64,000 nucleotides of DNA from Butyrivibrio hungatei (GCF_900101605.1 NZ_FMUR01000008.1:62001-126000), one strand, 5' to 3'. Positions 7,783 through 16,162 are shown, counted from the stretch's first letter. The notes: generated from the letters alone by a model not told the origin. Made by a program: numbers and translations.

Positions 7783-8841
7783 ATGAGAAGAAGCTATTTA
7801 TCTATTGTGCTGATTGCAACACTTGCACTCACCGCCTGCGGTACAAATGCAAGTAATGCTTCGAATGTCACTTCCATATCAGTCGAAGATATGCCGCTTA
7901 GTGCAGAACCAGCAGACGATACAACTACACAGAATAATACAATAGCTACAAATGCATTCAAATTTAACGAAAATGTTTTCTCAAAAAAGGCCGCTACAAT
8001 TTATGGCGAAAAAACAAAGGCTTCATTTTTCAATTTATGTAAAGCTTTGAAAGCCGGGGAAGATACATTCGAATGCCCCGATGAAGCCACCTATATAGAA
8101 TGTATTGAAGGAGATCTTTTAAATCACTTCTTCCCGGCTGCGGTGTCATGTATTTCAGCCGATGAGACAACCGGATTTGCGGACGGAGTAGGAAAGATTA
8201 AATACAATATCACAAAAGATGAGTTTCGTTCCCGAGAGAAAGCATTTGAAGATAAAGTTGTTGATACATTAAATGCAAACGTTAGTCCCTCCTATTCCGA
8301 GTTTGAAAAGGCTTTGAACTTATACGTATATATCTCACAGAATTTCGTTTATGATTATGAGATGTATGAAGATTACTTAGCCGGAAAAGGTGAAAATGTA
8401 GGAGCTTACAGAGCTTTAATGGATAGCAAAGGCATAAGCCAGGAGTTAAGCGATCTTTACTCCTATCTTCTTTTGCAGTGCGGCGTTGAGGCCGACATCA
8501 TCAGTGGTTACAATATTAACGGCGATCATCAGTGGAGTTATGTCACAATAAGTGGTAAAGATTATCACGTCGATCCCACACAGGGACTGAGCAGTCCTGA
8601 TTTATTTGATGACAACACACCTTTGGATTACTTCTTGATGACAGATAATACTCGAGCAGAAAGAGACGGTTTCTCAGACTATCTCCTTTGCGGAAGCACA
8701 TCTCTCGAGGTTCAGGCAACAGATGACAAATATTCGGGCCTTTCAGGCGGATACTTCCTTAAACTTGATTGCGATCGTAATATATTAACTTACGGTGGAT
8801 ACGACGGTGGCGGAGTTCAGGAATTCCGTTACGATGACTGA
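7783..8841 (+). CDS. lipoprotein with a transglutaminase-like fold lacking the catalytic cysteine
   Basis: A 352-residue lipoprotein with a signal peptide ending in LALTAC (lipid-modified Cys19) and a low-complexity linker rich in Asn, Ser and Thr. The C-terminal half (roughly 190-290) has the transglutaminase/protease layout: helix KGISQELSDLYSYLLLQCG, then GYNINGDHQWSYVTI with the His, and DYHVDPTQG with the Asp. The family normally has Cys in G[VI]CxxxA; here it is Ser. It is therefore probably not a Cys protease or transglutaminase, though the fold may bind cell-wall peptides. An earlier in-frame ATG exists at 7768, but GAGGAAAATAAAA points to 7783. It is monocistronic, with a terminator at 8858. 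Confidence 0.75.
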   Translation: MRRSYLSIVLIATLALTACGTNASNASNVTSISVEDMPLSAEPADDTTTQNNTIATNAFKFNENVFSKKAATIYGEKTKASFFNLCKALKAGEDTFECPDEATYIECIEGDLLNHFFPAAVSCISADETTGFADGVGKIKYNITKDEFRSREKAFEDKVVDTLNANVSPSYSEFEKALNLYVYISQNFVYDYEMYEDYLAGKGENVGAYRALMDSKGISQELSDLYSYLLLQCGVEADIISGYNINGDHQWSYVTISGKDYHVDPTQGLSSPDLFDDNTPLDYFLMTDNTRAERDGFSDYLLCGSTSLEVQATDDKYSGLSGGYFLKLDCDRNILTYGGYDGGGVQEFRYDD

Positions 8842-8857
8842 TAAAAAGAGTGTATTT

Positions 8858-8894
8858 AAAAAGCTGACAGAATTTAATTTCTGCCAGCTTTTTT
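8858..8894. terminator. terminator shared by convergent genes
   Basis: AAAAGCTGACAGAA pairs with TTTCTGCCAGCTTTTTT with one mismatch. It lies between the lipoprotein stop (plus) and the rsgA stop (minus), with T-runs or A-runs on both sides, so it can serve both transcripts. Confidence 0.85.
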
Positions 8895-8899
8895 GTTAC

Positions 8900-9886
8900 T
8901 TAGAATGATCCCCAATTATTCTTATCTTTGAAGTTCTTCATCTTCTTTGCCCACTTTGATATTTCTTTTTTCTTAGCGTAATTTCGCATATTCTCTTGTC
9001 CCAGATTCCTATACAGTTCCAATCTTTCTTCAGACAACTCTCCTCTTTCAATCGCTGCCCTCACCGCACATCCCGGCTCAGATTCATGTTTGCAATCGCT
9101 GAACTTGCACATGCATGAAAGCTCAAGAATATCTGAAAAAGTATTATCAATACCCTCCTCAGTCTTAGCCATTCCAATCTCTCGCATACCCGGAGTGTCG
9201 ATTATCGAAACTCCGCTCGCAAGCTGAATAAGCTGTCTGTGCGTCGTTGTATGTCTTCCCTTTGAATCGGACTCTCTGATTTTTCCGGTCTTCATAACGT
9301 CATCACCAACTAAAGCATTTAGAAGCGTTGATTTTCCCGCTCCCGAGGAACCCAGAAGACATATTGTCTTTCCGGGGATGAGATATTCATTAAGCTCATC
9401 CAGCCCTATGTCATAAATCGCAGAAATAGCATGTACTCTGACTTTGTCGGATATGGATTCCACCTCTCGCACATACCTTCCGACATTACCGCACAGATCT
9501 GACTTGGTAAGCACTACAACAGGCACCGAGCCACCCTGCAGCACAACGCTGACATATCTCGCTATTCTGTTGTAGCTATAATCGTCATTTAACGATGTCA
9601 CAATAAACGAATAATCTGCATTTGCAACCATATACTGCATAACACCTGTCTTTGCCTGATCAGGTCTTTGCAAAAAACTCGTTCTCTCACAGACAGATGT
9701 GATCACGGAATCACCTATCGGGTTGTAATTAAATGTGACATAATCTCCGACTACAGGGAGCTTTTCAGGATCCTCCCCGCGCAAATTACCTTTAAGCCTT
9801 GCAGTAACATCTTTTCCTTCAAAAATTATCGTATAATTGCTTTTTTCAACTTCCGAAATTCTTCCAGTAAATATATTATTATTCAA
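8900..9886 (-). CDS. rsgA: ribosome small-subunit-dependent GTPase RsgA
   Basis: A 328-residue circularly permuted GTPase. It has an N-terminal OB fold, then G4 VLTKSDL before G1 LGSSGAGKSTLLNAL, the G2 region HTTTHRQL, G3 DTPGMRE, and a C-terminal zinc finger CMCKFSDCKH...C. RsgA assists late maturation of the 30S subunit and leaves it on GTP hydrolysis. The permuted G4-G1-G2-G3 order is diagnostic. Upstream on the same strand are a small ORF and two terminator-like hairpins (9925-10196), so the gene may have a structured leader or simply follow another short transcript. The terminator at 8858 ends it. Confidence 0.95.
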   Translation of the reverse strand: MNNNIFTGRISEVEKSNYTIIFEGKDVTARLKGNLRGEDPEKLPVVGDYVTFNYNPIGDSVITSVCERTSFLQRPDQAKTGVMQYMVANADYSFIVTSLNDDYSYNRIARYVSVVLQGGSVPVVVLTKSDLCGNVGRYVREVESISDKVRVHAISAIYDIGLDELNEYLIPGKTICLLGSSGAGKSTLLNALVGDDVMKTGKIRESDSKGRHTTTHRQLIQLASGVSIIDTPGMREIGMAKTEEGIDNTFSDILELSCMCKFSDCKHESEPGCAVRAAIERGELSEERLELYRNLGQENMRNYAKKKEISKWAKKMKNFKDKNNWGSF

Positions 9887-9924
9887 TGTTTTGGTCTCCT
9901 TAATTCTTCTTACTTATATTTTTT

Positions 9925-9959
9925 AAAAAGCCTGCACCTCCGTTCTAAAACGGCAGGCT
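9925..9959 (-). terminator. terminator-like hairpin just before rsgA
   Basis: On the minus strand AGCCTG-CCGTT pairs with AACGG-CAGGCT with a 5-base bulge, followed by TTTTTAAAAAA. It lies about 40 bases before the rsgA start, so it could be an attenuator or the end of an upstream short transcript. Confidence 0.55.
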
Positions 9960-10068
9960 CCTAACTTTCACACCTCCGTTCCCAGAGACTGCGTCCGTTA
10001 CATATATGAAGACCTTGTGCAAATTGAATATGCGCCTTGAATCAGGCAAATAGATAGTATTTAGGAAT

Positions 10069-10100
10069 AAAAAGGCCGCGACTCAAACAAGCCACGGTCG
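10069..10100 (-). terminator. intrinsic terminator after the 21-codon ORF
   Basis: On the minus strand GACCGTGGCT and AGTCGCGGCC pair with two wobbles around a TTGTTTG loop, followed by TTTTTA. It starts about 30 bases after the small ORF stop. Confidence 0.65.
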
Positions 10101-10130
10101 TAAACTCAAATATAAAAGATTCAATAAAAA

Positions 10131-10196
10131 TCAAAAAGCACATACCGAGGTCATCATACTGTATTTAATTACAATCTCTGTTTTTATAACACGCAT
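10131..10196 (-). CDS. candidate 21-residue small protein or leader peptide
   Basis: An ATG at 10196 lies 8 bases after AGCGAGG and opens a 21-codon frame: MRVIKTEIVIKYSMMTS, then VCAF and a stop. An intrinsic terminator follows at once. A ribosome site, short frame and terminator in this order suggest either a real small gene or a leader peptide ahead of rsgA. The translated sequence is not recognised, and no run of a single amino acid suggests amino-acid attenuation. Confidence 0.4.
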   Translation of the reverse strand: MRVIKTEIVIKYSMMTSVCAF

Positions 10197-10329
10197 CAAA
10201 TGTACCTCGCTTTCTTTAAGATTTTTTATTTCAATACAAAGTGTAGCAAAATACCTCTTTAAATGCAACGATATTTTTGCAAACCACCCTTCTCATACAA
10301 AACGGATTGTAAAGCATTTTATTTTATCT

Positions 10330-11304
10330 TCAATATCCAATCTCTTTAAGCACCATATCCATCAGCTTTGCGTTAGACATCGAGAACTCCGGCGTTATAA
10401 ATGGTACCGCCTCTCCGGCAACGCATTTGCTCATCTGCTGGATTTCCAGGAAATAGTTCTGCGGAATGCTGACTTTCCTCTCAATCTCTTTTCCCTGCGT
10501 AAATATCTTGTAGCTCACATCACCCTGCTGATTGTATTCAACATCAGAGATTATATGACCGTTGCTTCCGTGAATATACAATCTGTCGAGTCTTGCAGGC
10601 TTTTCTTTTCCCAGGATCATTCCCACGTTAAAAGAAGCTCTTGCTCCGTTGGCAAATCGAACTATCGCCGATGTCGAGATGTCCGCGCCATGCTCGTTAT
10701 ATTCCGCAACCGCTTTGACATATTCCGGATTTGAATCAATAAGCGAAAGGATCATAGTCGTACAGTAACATCCAAGGTCATACATCGCACCGCCGCCCAT
10801 CTCCTTGTAGATTCTTATGTCATCTTCATAACCTTGTGTCAAAAAAGCTGTCTCGATATAATCAACATCGCCTATGACGCCGCTGAAGACATCTTTTTTA
10901 AGACTCTGAATATAAGGGCTGTGAAGATATGCATACGCTTCCATGAGATGCACGCCGTTTTCATTGGCGGTTTCAAACATCTCTTTTTCCTGCTCCTCAT
11001 CGAGAGCAAGCGGTTTCTCGCAAAGAACATGCTTCCCGGCCTTCAGCGCCTTGATAACCCATTCACGATGTAGATGGTTTGGCAAAGGAACGTATACCGC
11101 CTGCACATCCTTATCGGCAAGCAGCTCCTCATAGCTTCCGTAAGCCTTCTGGAAACCAAATTTTTCCATGAAAGACTCAGCCTTTTCTTTGTCTCTTCCC
11201 GCTATCGCATAAAGCTCGCAGTTGTCGGCAAGCTGCATTCCGGGAATCGTGCATCCCCTTGCTATATTCGCAGTTCCAAGTACACCCCATTTGATATTTG
11301 CCAT
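10330..11304 (-). CDS. Gfo/Idh/MocA family NAD(P)-dependent oxidoreductase
   Basis: A 324-residue protein. The N-terminal Rossmann fold starts WGVLGTANIARGCTIPGM, followed by the family signature CEKPLAL and a C-terminal beta-sheet domain (about 130-324). Members oxidise or reduce sugars, inositols and related polyols with NAD(P). GGGAMYDLGCY matches the substrate-domain helix usual in this family. No sugar operon surrounds it, so the substrate is unknown. AGGTATTTAT precedes the ATG. It appears to be a single-gene unit. Confidence 0.92.
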   Translation of the reverse strand: MANIKWGVLGTANIARGCTIPGMQLADNCELYAIAGRDKEKAESFMEKFGFQKAYGSYEELLADKDVQAVYVPLPNHLHREWVIKALKAGKHVLCEKPLALDEEQEKEMFETANENGVHLMEAYAYLHSPYIQSLKKDVFSGVIGDVDYIETAFLTQGYEDDIRIYKEMGGGAMYDLGCYCTTMILSLIDSNPEYVKAVAEYNEHGADISTSAIVRFANGARASFNVGMILGKEKPARLDRLYIHGSNGHIISDVEYNQQGDVSYKIFTQGKEIERKVSIPQNYFLEIQQMSKCVAGEAVPFITPEFSMSNAKLMDMVLKEIGY

Positions 11305-11512
11305 ATAAATACCTCATCTTACTGTGCGTTTCGGATTTTTTTCCACAAAATCCTCAGTAAATGCGGGATTCTGCGTTTTTTCCAAAAGAACGTTTTCCTG
11401 TTTACATGTGACGATCACACATATTATTTTAGCATATAAGAAGCACGTTTCCACGAAATATCATTGCATCGCTATAGACTTATCGAGATAGGCGGTCATT
11501 CTTTTTCACTTA

Positions 11513-11995
11513 TCAAAACGTCAGCCTCATCTGATTCCACGTCACACCGCCGTGAATCGACTCACTTACCCCCTCATCTTCAAAACCAAATTTCGCATAG
11601 TAATGTACAAGTTTATCCTTACAAGTAAGAACAATGCCTTTTCTACCCTGTCTTTTGGCATCATCAACAGCTCTTTTTATAAGCTCTCCGGCGTATCCGT
11701 TTTTCCTATACTCAGGAATGGTATTAACTCCGAATATCATCTGCCAATCACCGTTTTCATCATGCAGCACGGCATTTTCATACATATCATCCGTAAGATC
11801 TTTTTGATTTGTGACAAATCCGTCCACAAAAGCTATAAGCAAATCCCCGTCAAACATAAGCCAGAAATGCTCTGCGTAATATTCAAGCCTTTCTTTAAAC
11901 TCTGCCGCAGTTGCAGCCTCCGCCGGCGGAAAACACTCCGCTTCCACCTGAGCGATTGCATCAAGATCTTCTATTGTCGCTGTTCTTATGTACAT
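11513..11995 (-). CDS. GNAT family N-acetyltransferase
   Basis: A 160-residue acetyltransferase of the GNAT fold. The acetyl-CoA motif A is IPEYRKNGYAGELIKRAVDDAK, and the C-terminal YYAKFGFEDEG element is usual. It transfers an acetyl group from acetyl-CoA to an amine; the acceptor is unknown. AGGAG lies before the ATG. It lies 69 bases downstream of cysK on the same strand, but a dispersed repeat at 12031-12060 sits between the two genes, so cotranscription is uncertain. Confidence 0.88.
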   Translation of the reverse strand: MYIRTATIEDLDAIAQVEAECFPPAEAATAAEFKERLEYYAEHFWLMFDGDLLIAFVDGFVTNQKDLTDDMYENAVLHDENGDWQMIFGVNTIPEYRKNGYAGELIKRAVDDAKRQGRKGIVLTCKDKLVHYYAKFGFEDEGVSESIHGGVTWNQMRLTF

Positions 11996-12030
11996 GTTAT
12001 GTTTTTCTCCTTAGTATTTTTTGAACCATA

Positions 12031-12060
12031 TGGTCTCTTGGGGATGAGGTTTGTGGTCCA
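12031..12060 (+). repeat. dispersed GGTCTC...GACCA repeat, copy 1
   Basis: TGGTCTCTTGGGGATGAGG followed by TTTGTGGTCCA. The ends are inverted (TGGTC/GACCA-like). Other copies lie at 14767, 16163, 17953, 35936 and, degenerate, 39511, always in intergenic spaces or at gene ends. Confidence 0.75.
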
Positions 12061-12064
12061 TTTT

Positions 12065-13048
12065 TTACCCAAAAAGATTAGTTGACAGATATCGCAATCC
12101 CGTGTCAGGAAAAATAGCAACTATTGTCTTATCTTTATTCTCTTCTCTTTTCGCAACCTGAGTAGCCGCATACAGAACTGCTCCGCTCGAAGCTCCGATC
12201 AATATACCGTCAGTCCTTGCTACTTCTCTTGCAGCTTCATAAGCCTGGCTTGTTTCAACAGGAAAACACTCATCATAATATCTATCATCAAGATTTGACG
12301 GTACAAATTCAGCAGGAATTCCTACAAAAGGATGTACTCCCGCAATTTCTTCCGGATTGGGATTATCTTTCGAAGGAATAGAATTTTCTCCGGGTTGAAC
12401 AGCTATTACTTTTATATCAGGTCGCTTTTCTTTAAGATATTTACCAACTCCGGTAACTGTTCCCCCTGTTCCGACAGCAGCAACCACAATATCAACTGTT
12501 CCTTCACTGTCTTCCCATATCTCCGGCCCTGTTGTCTTATAGTGTATCTCAGGATTAGCCGGATTTGCATCTTGATTTACAAGAAAAACACTATCATCTT
12601 TTCCCAAAAATTTCTCATAAAAAGCTGCATATCCGGCAACATAATCATTATTATTTTCTTTAAGAGCCTTATCAACTTCCGGAACGTCACTCATGTTAGA
12701 CACCTCGGTTCCGAACGCCCTCATTACCTTAAAACGTTCTTCACTCACTGTATCTTGCACGTAGATGTGCGTTTTATAACCTTTCACTGCCGCAATTGCC
12801 GAAAGTCCTATACCGGTATTCCCACTGGTTGCTTCCAATATAGTTCCGCCTTTTTTCAAACTGCCGTTTTTCTCAGCTTCCTCTATCATGCTGAGCGCAA
12901 TCCTGTCTTTTATGCTCTGATTAGGGTTAAAAAACTCTATTTTTCCCAAAATATCCGCATCCAAACCATTCTTTTTTATATATCCGTTTAATCTAAGTAG
13001 TGGTGTATGCCCGATAAGTTCTGTTATAGATTCATAAATTTTTCCCAT
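12065..13048 (-). CDS. cysK: cysteine synthase A (O-acetylserine sulfhydrylase)
   Basis: A 327-residue PLP enzyme of fold type II. YESITELIGHTPLLRL opens it. The PLP lysine lies in NPNQSIKDRI, TSGNTGI binds the substrate carboxylate, and GTGGTVTGVG binds the PLP phosphate. The C-terminus PDTGLRYLST is that of CysK. It makes cysteine from O-acetylserine and sulfide in the cytoplasm. NPNQS replaces the more common NPAGS before the lysine, a variant also seen in some clostridial homologues. TAGGAGGACATC precedes the ATG. No serine acetyltransferase gene lies in the window. Confidence 0.94.
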   Translation of the reverse strand: MGKIYESITELIGHTPLLRLNGYIKKNGLDADILGKIEFFNPNQSIKDRIALSMIEEAEKNGSLKKGGTILEATSGNTGIGLSAIAAVKGYKTHIYVQDTVSEERFKVMRAFGTEVSNMSDVPEVDKALKENNNDYVAGYAAFYEKFLGKDDSVFLVNQDANPANPEIHYKTTGPEIWEDSEGTVDIVVAAVGTGGTVTGVGKYLKEKRPDIKVIAVQPGENSIPSKDNPNPEEIAGVHPFVGIPAEFVPSNLDDRYYDECFPVETSQAYEAAREVARTDGILIGASSGAVLYAATQVAKREENKDKTIVAIFPDTGLRYLSTNLFG

Positions 13049-13080
13049 GATGTCCTCCTAAAACTGCACTTGGGATATAT

Positions 13081-13154
13081 ACTATACTCGATATGACCTC
13101 GTTAAGTATATCCCCATGGCTCGCACTAAGCTCGAAAATACCTCGCTAAGTGCT
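13081..13154. repeat. two tandem copies of the ACTAAGCTCG/ACCTCGCTAAGT element
   Basis: Copy one (13081-13110) reads ACTATACTCG, five bases, ACCTCGTTAAGT. Copy two (13125-13154) reads ACTAAGCTCG, five bases, ACCTCGCTAAGT. A third copy lies at 33730-33759, after the amt gene. The arms are partly self-complementary. Confidence 0.7.
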
Positions 13155-13158
13155 CTGC

Positions 13159-13202
13159 ACAAAAAGACCGAAGGTTATCCTATACAAATAACCTCCGGTC
13201 TT
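13159..13202 (-). terminator. terminator of the second sigma/anti-sigma operon
   Basis: AAGACCGaAGGTTAT pairs with ATAACCTcCGGTCTT (13164-13202). On the minus strand TTTTT follows. It lies 260 bases after the stop at 13465, so a long untranslated tail must be assumed. Confidence 0.75.
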
Positions 13203-13464
13203 CCGGTCGCGCTAAGGAAATATTGATCAAAGCGTTCGTTCCCGATGGCACACGGGATACGATATAGGCAAAAGCTTTCTGTAAGAGGATTTCTTTTATG
13301 ATTTTATACACACAAACCGCCTTGATCAACGTTTCAACATATAACAATTGTTTTGTATGTAAATATGCTATCACAGTATTTCCAGGATGCATAATCAGTA
13401 TAATTTATCGGTTGATATAAGCTTTTCTTGTCACAGCTTAAACATAATCTATATTGGGAGTTTT

Positions 13465-14172
13465 TTACTCTTCAGCTTCAATAAATTTATGAAAACATCT
13501 TTTATAAGCTTCTTTAGTAGATTCACTAAGATTGCCGTTTTCATCAAGCTCAACATGTTCATAATGATGAGCACCTTTTTTATCCACATAATCTACAAAA
13601 GGCTTAGGACCGTCAGTATATGCATCAATTTCTCCGTTTTCATCAAGTTTAACTTCTATATATTTTTCTCCTTCTTCACCCACAACATGTATAAAACATT
13701 TTCCGTCCGTGAATTTATCGGTGATATCAATTACCTTGTTCTGGAAATATAGTATACACTTGCCGTCATCCGTTTTCTCAACAACAACTCTATCATGTTC
13801 TTCCTCTATCAGCTCTTCCATTGTTACCGGCGAATTATCCCCATGCCACATCGAAGCATCTTCCTGCACTTCTTCACCATTCTCATCAACATACGTTTTC
13901 AAATAGGTTCCTTCACCTTCATTGAACTCATAAGAAACATCAATCTTATTACCGCGAACCCACAATTTAACCGACTCTCTGATTCCGCCAAGATTTGCGG
14001 CATAGGCCGTTCCCGAGCCGGCAACAACCACAAACAAAACTGCCGCCGCAGCCAAAAGGTTCTTATTTATTTTTTCTCTCTTCATTTTTTCCATTCTATT
14101 TTCCTCCAAAGTAAAGTCGCTGGAGGATTTAAGTACAGAAAAAGCCTTCTTATAGTTTTCTTTATTGCTCAT
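13465..14172 (-). CDS. single-pass membrane protein, probable anti-sigma partner
   Basis: A 235-residue protein with a charged cytoplasmic N-terminus of about 37 residues, one membrane segment at about 38-60 (NLLAAAAVLFVVVAGSGTAYA), and an acidic outer domain rich in Asp, Glu and Lys with several DENG turns. Its first 11 bases overlap the ECF sigma gene, so the two are translationally coupled. It has the same layout as the protein at 4965-5777 but no clear sequence match in the outer domain. By context it probably restrains the sigma factor and senses an envelope signal. Confidence 0.6.
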   Translation of the reverse strand: MSNKENYKKAFSVLKSSSDFTLEENRMEKMKREKINKNLLAAAAVLFVVVAGSGTAYAANLGGIRESVKLWVRGNKIDVSYEFNEGEGTYLKTYVDENGEEVQEDASMWHGDNSPVTMEELIEEEHDRVVVEKTDDGKCILYFQNKVIDITDKFTDGKCFIHVVGEEGEKYIEVKLDENGEIDAYTDGPKPFVDYVDKKGAHHYEHVELDENGNLSESTKEAYKRCFHKFIEAEE

Positions 14173-14644
14173 CTTCCCATTCCTCCTTGAGTGCGTCTTT
14201 TAATTTGGCACGTCCGCGCGACAGCCTGACCTTAACGCTACTTTCCGTAGTCCTAAGTATCTTCGCTATCTCTTTTACGCTGTAATCCTCATAGTAAAAA
14301 AGATGGATCACAACGCGGTACTTCTCCGGTAATTTCATAACTTCTTCAAATAGTTCTCTGCTTTCAGGCGTTTCGAACGTAAGCGTCTCGACATAATCTT
14401 CAAGCGACATTTCATTTTTCCGTCTGAATGAGGACTGAATATTTTTTGCTTTATTGATTGCCACCCTTAGTATCCAATATCGGATGTGCTTTTCGTCATC
14501 AAATTCTTTTTTTGTCATGTAATATTGTAAAAATGTATCCTGAACCACATCTTCTGCATCTGCTGCACTCTTGCATATGTTAAACGCCGCGGCGTATATG
14601 TTGTCCTTGTACATTTCTACCAATTCCTGTACAGGTATTCTCAT
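14162..14644 (-). CDS. ECF (sigma-70 family) RNA polymerase sigma factor
   Basis: This 160-residue ECF sigma factor has region 2 near 10-75 (FNICKSAADAEDVVQDTFLQ), with the usual DAEDVVQDTF helix, and region 4 near 105-155 (YYEDYSVKEIAKILRTTESS, then VKVRLSRGRAKLK). The gene follows AAGGAG. The membrane protein downstream overlaps it by 11 bases. It would direct RNA polymerase to a small regulon, probably including its own operon; the promoter motif was not determined. Confidence 0.94.
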   Translation of the reverse strand: MRIPVQELVEMYKDNIYAAAFNICKSAADAEDVVQDTFLQYYMTKKEFDDEKHIRYWILRVAINKAKNIQSSFRRKNEMSLEDYVETLTFETPESRELFEEVMKLPEKYRVVIHLFYYEDYSVKEIAKILRTTESSVKVRLSRGRAKLKDALKEEWEDEQ

Positions 14645-14766
14645 TAACTACTCCTTTATAAAGCCTTATATAAATAATACAATCGGGAGGCATAAAAGGT
14701 TACAAAAAAACTGCGGAAATTTTTTCATCGTAAAATTCCGCAGTATATCCGGCAAAACAAGCCTCA

Positions 14767-14796
14767 TGGTCTCTTAGGGACGGGGATTGAGGACCA
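14767..14796 (+). repeat. dispersed GGTCTC...GACCA repeat, copy 2
   Basis: TGGTCTCTTAGGGACGGGG followed by ATTGAGGACCA. It lies in the intergenic space upstream of the ECF sigma gene. The inverted ends TGGTC/GACCA are intact. Confidence 0.75.
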
Positions 14797-14888
14797 TTTT
14801 TTGTCTTTTGAGTTTTTCTGTCGTAGTCGGCATATGCATTTCAATCCAATAATCCTCTTGTTTTTCTATTCAGTTGCAATTGGCATAT

Positions 14889-15626
14889 TCATTTTAATCC
14901 TATTATCTTCTTAATCTGTTTTTCTGTCGCAATAGGATAGGTTTCGTTCATATATTTCATGATTCTATCTGCAGATTCCTGCGGCGTTTCGCCGTACGCC
15001 TTAGTCACATGCTTATATCCCCACAAATGCTCAGGCGTGCAGTATATCGCGATTGGCCAACCATACTCTTCGCCAAGCCTGTTCTTGCGCTGCCTAAAGT
15101 CACGAACGCAAAGATAATTCTGCATCTGAAGTCCTGTTATCGTGCCGTCGAAGTTCTTTTCTCCGCCCTTGCCAAAGCCCGCTTTCACCTTAAGCTCATT
15201 GGAATAATATTCTGCATCTTCATTTTCTTCAGCAAAAAGATTCATAATCTTGCGCTGCTTCGCCGATGCCTTGCCATCTTCCCAAAGCGCATCAAAGTCA
15301 TAGCCGTCCCTGCGGACATTCACAAAATACGGAAGCCATTTCTCAGAGATAAATCCCGCCTTTTTATCAAAGAACTTCCCATAGGCAACCTTGCCGCTCC
15401 GCGCTATAAGCTCTCTCCACTCCCACGGGTCAACTTCCGGATCGCCGCACCACCAATACTTCGGCACAGTCCTTTCTTCAATCGAAAATCCCGGAATATC
15501 ATTTTTAAAAAGCGGTAAAAACCCTACCTCATTTATGTAGTCAATCGCCTCTTCCACGCTGTGAAGGCACTCAGGATCATTCCATGATACGCCGTACATT
15601 ATCCATGTTCCGTTTTCGTTTGGCAT
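14889..15626 (-). CDS. conserved protein of the AlkZ-related group, function unproven
   Basis: A 245-residue soluble protein. Landmarks are WWCGDPEVDPWEWRELIARS, GKFFDKKAGFIS and a tryptophan-rich GYDFDALWEDG. I recall proteins with this organisation from Lachnospiraceae being labelled AlkZ-related, after the HTH_42 DNA glycosylases. They keep the winged-helix style but not a clear glycosylase motif, so a DNA-repair role is only a possibility. There is no signal or membrane segment. GGAGGATAACCT precedes the ATG. It stands alone between an ECF sigma gene and a GNAT gene, all on the minus strand. Confidence 0.45.
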   Translation of the reverse strand: MPNENGTWIMYGVSWNDPECLHSVEEAIDYINEVGFLPLFKNDIPGFSIEERTVPKYWWCGDPEVDPWEWRELIARSGKVAYGKFFDKKAGFISEKWLPYFVNVRRDGYDFDALWEDGKASAKQRKIMNLFAEENEDAEYYSNELKVKAGFGKGGEKNFDGTITGLQMQNYLCVRDFRQRKNRLGEEYGWPIAIYCTPEHLWGYKHVTKAYGETPQESADRIMKYMNETYPIATEKQIKKIIGLK

Positions 15627-15680
15627 AGGTTATCCTCCATTTCGATTTCCTGCAGGCCTACATAATCTGCGCCTCGTCTA

Positions 15681-16094
15681 TCACAATTCCTTAGTATAGT
15701 AATATCTCGCTCCCGTTATCGGGTACTCCTTTAACGCAAAGACTTCCTTATATCCATGCTTCACATAAAACGCAGGCGCCTGAAAAGAAAATGTATCAAC
15801 GAAAGAATACTTGCAGCCGCGCTTCTTAGCCTCTTCCTCAGCAGCCTTAAGCAGCTTGCTCCCGATGCCTTGCCCTCTTAAGCTCTCATCCACAACCAGG
15901 TACTTGATACATAGCCAGTTTCCAAAAGTCTCGCCTGTAAGCCCCGCAAGTTTCCTACCACTCTCATCATCATAGTAAACGCCGACCGGATCTACATCCG
16001 AGGTTTCAAGCTTACTTAAATTATACGCCTTAAGCATCTCAAAGACATCCGCAATATCCTGCTCGTTTCCATCATTTGTTATTCTTATCTTCAT
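15681..16094 (-). CDS. GNAT family N-acetyltransferase
   Basis: This protein has 137 residues from the chosen start. Motif A is VDESLRGQGIGSKLLKAAEEEA, the textbook acetyl-CoA loop, and the C-terminus has PAFYVKHGYKEVF. The frame extends 16 codons upstream, but GAAGGGATAAAG directly before the ATG at 16094 favours this start. The substrate is unknown. The YgeA-like racemase gene lies 99 bases upstream on the same strand, with a dispersed repeat between the two. Confidence 0.88.
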   Translation of the reverse strand: MKIRITNDGNEQDIADVFEMLKAYNLSKLETSDVDPVGVYYDDESGRKLAGLTGETFGNWLCIKYLVVDESLRGQGIGSKLLKAAEEEAKKRGCKYSFVDTFSFQAPAFYVKHGYKEVFALKEYPITGARYYYTKEL

Positions 16095-16162
16095 CTTTAT
16101 CCCTTCTATTCTATTATAATAGATCAAAAAAGACGGAGTCATGATCTATTTTTATCAAAATA

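Larger units (their letters stand above)
9887..10329. other. gene-poor leader region upstream of rsgA
   Basis: About 440 bases between the oxidoreductase stop and the rsgA start. It holds a candidate 21-codon ORF (10131-10196), a terminator (10069-10100), and a stretch with the direct repeat CACCTCCGTTC at 9935-9945 and 9971-9981, the first copy lying inside a second hairpin. It matches no RNA family that I recognise. Confidence 0.55.
13049..13464. other. gene-free interval with repeats and a terminator
   Basis: About 415 bases. It contains two tandem copies of a 30-base element (13081-13154), a strong terminator (13159-13202), and a weakly palindromic stretch from 13203 to 13390 that includes CCCG...CGGG and two TTGATCAA sites (in 13210-13335). 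The one minus-strand frame here runs through the terminator and is not considered real. Confidence 0.55.

Noticed and set aside
12332-12991. A 219-codon plus-strand frame opposite cysK
   Set aside because: Antisense shadow of the conserved cysK frame, with a skewed composition rich in Phe, Ile and Ser.
13180-13392. A 70-codon minus-strand frame between cysK and the sigma operon
   Set aside because: It runs through a strong terminator, has no ribosome site and no recognisable sequence; treated as chance.
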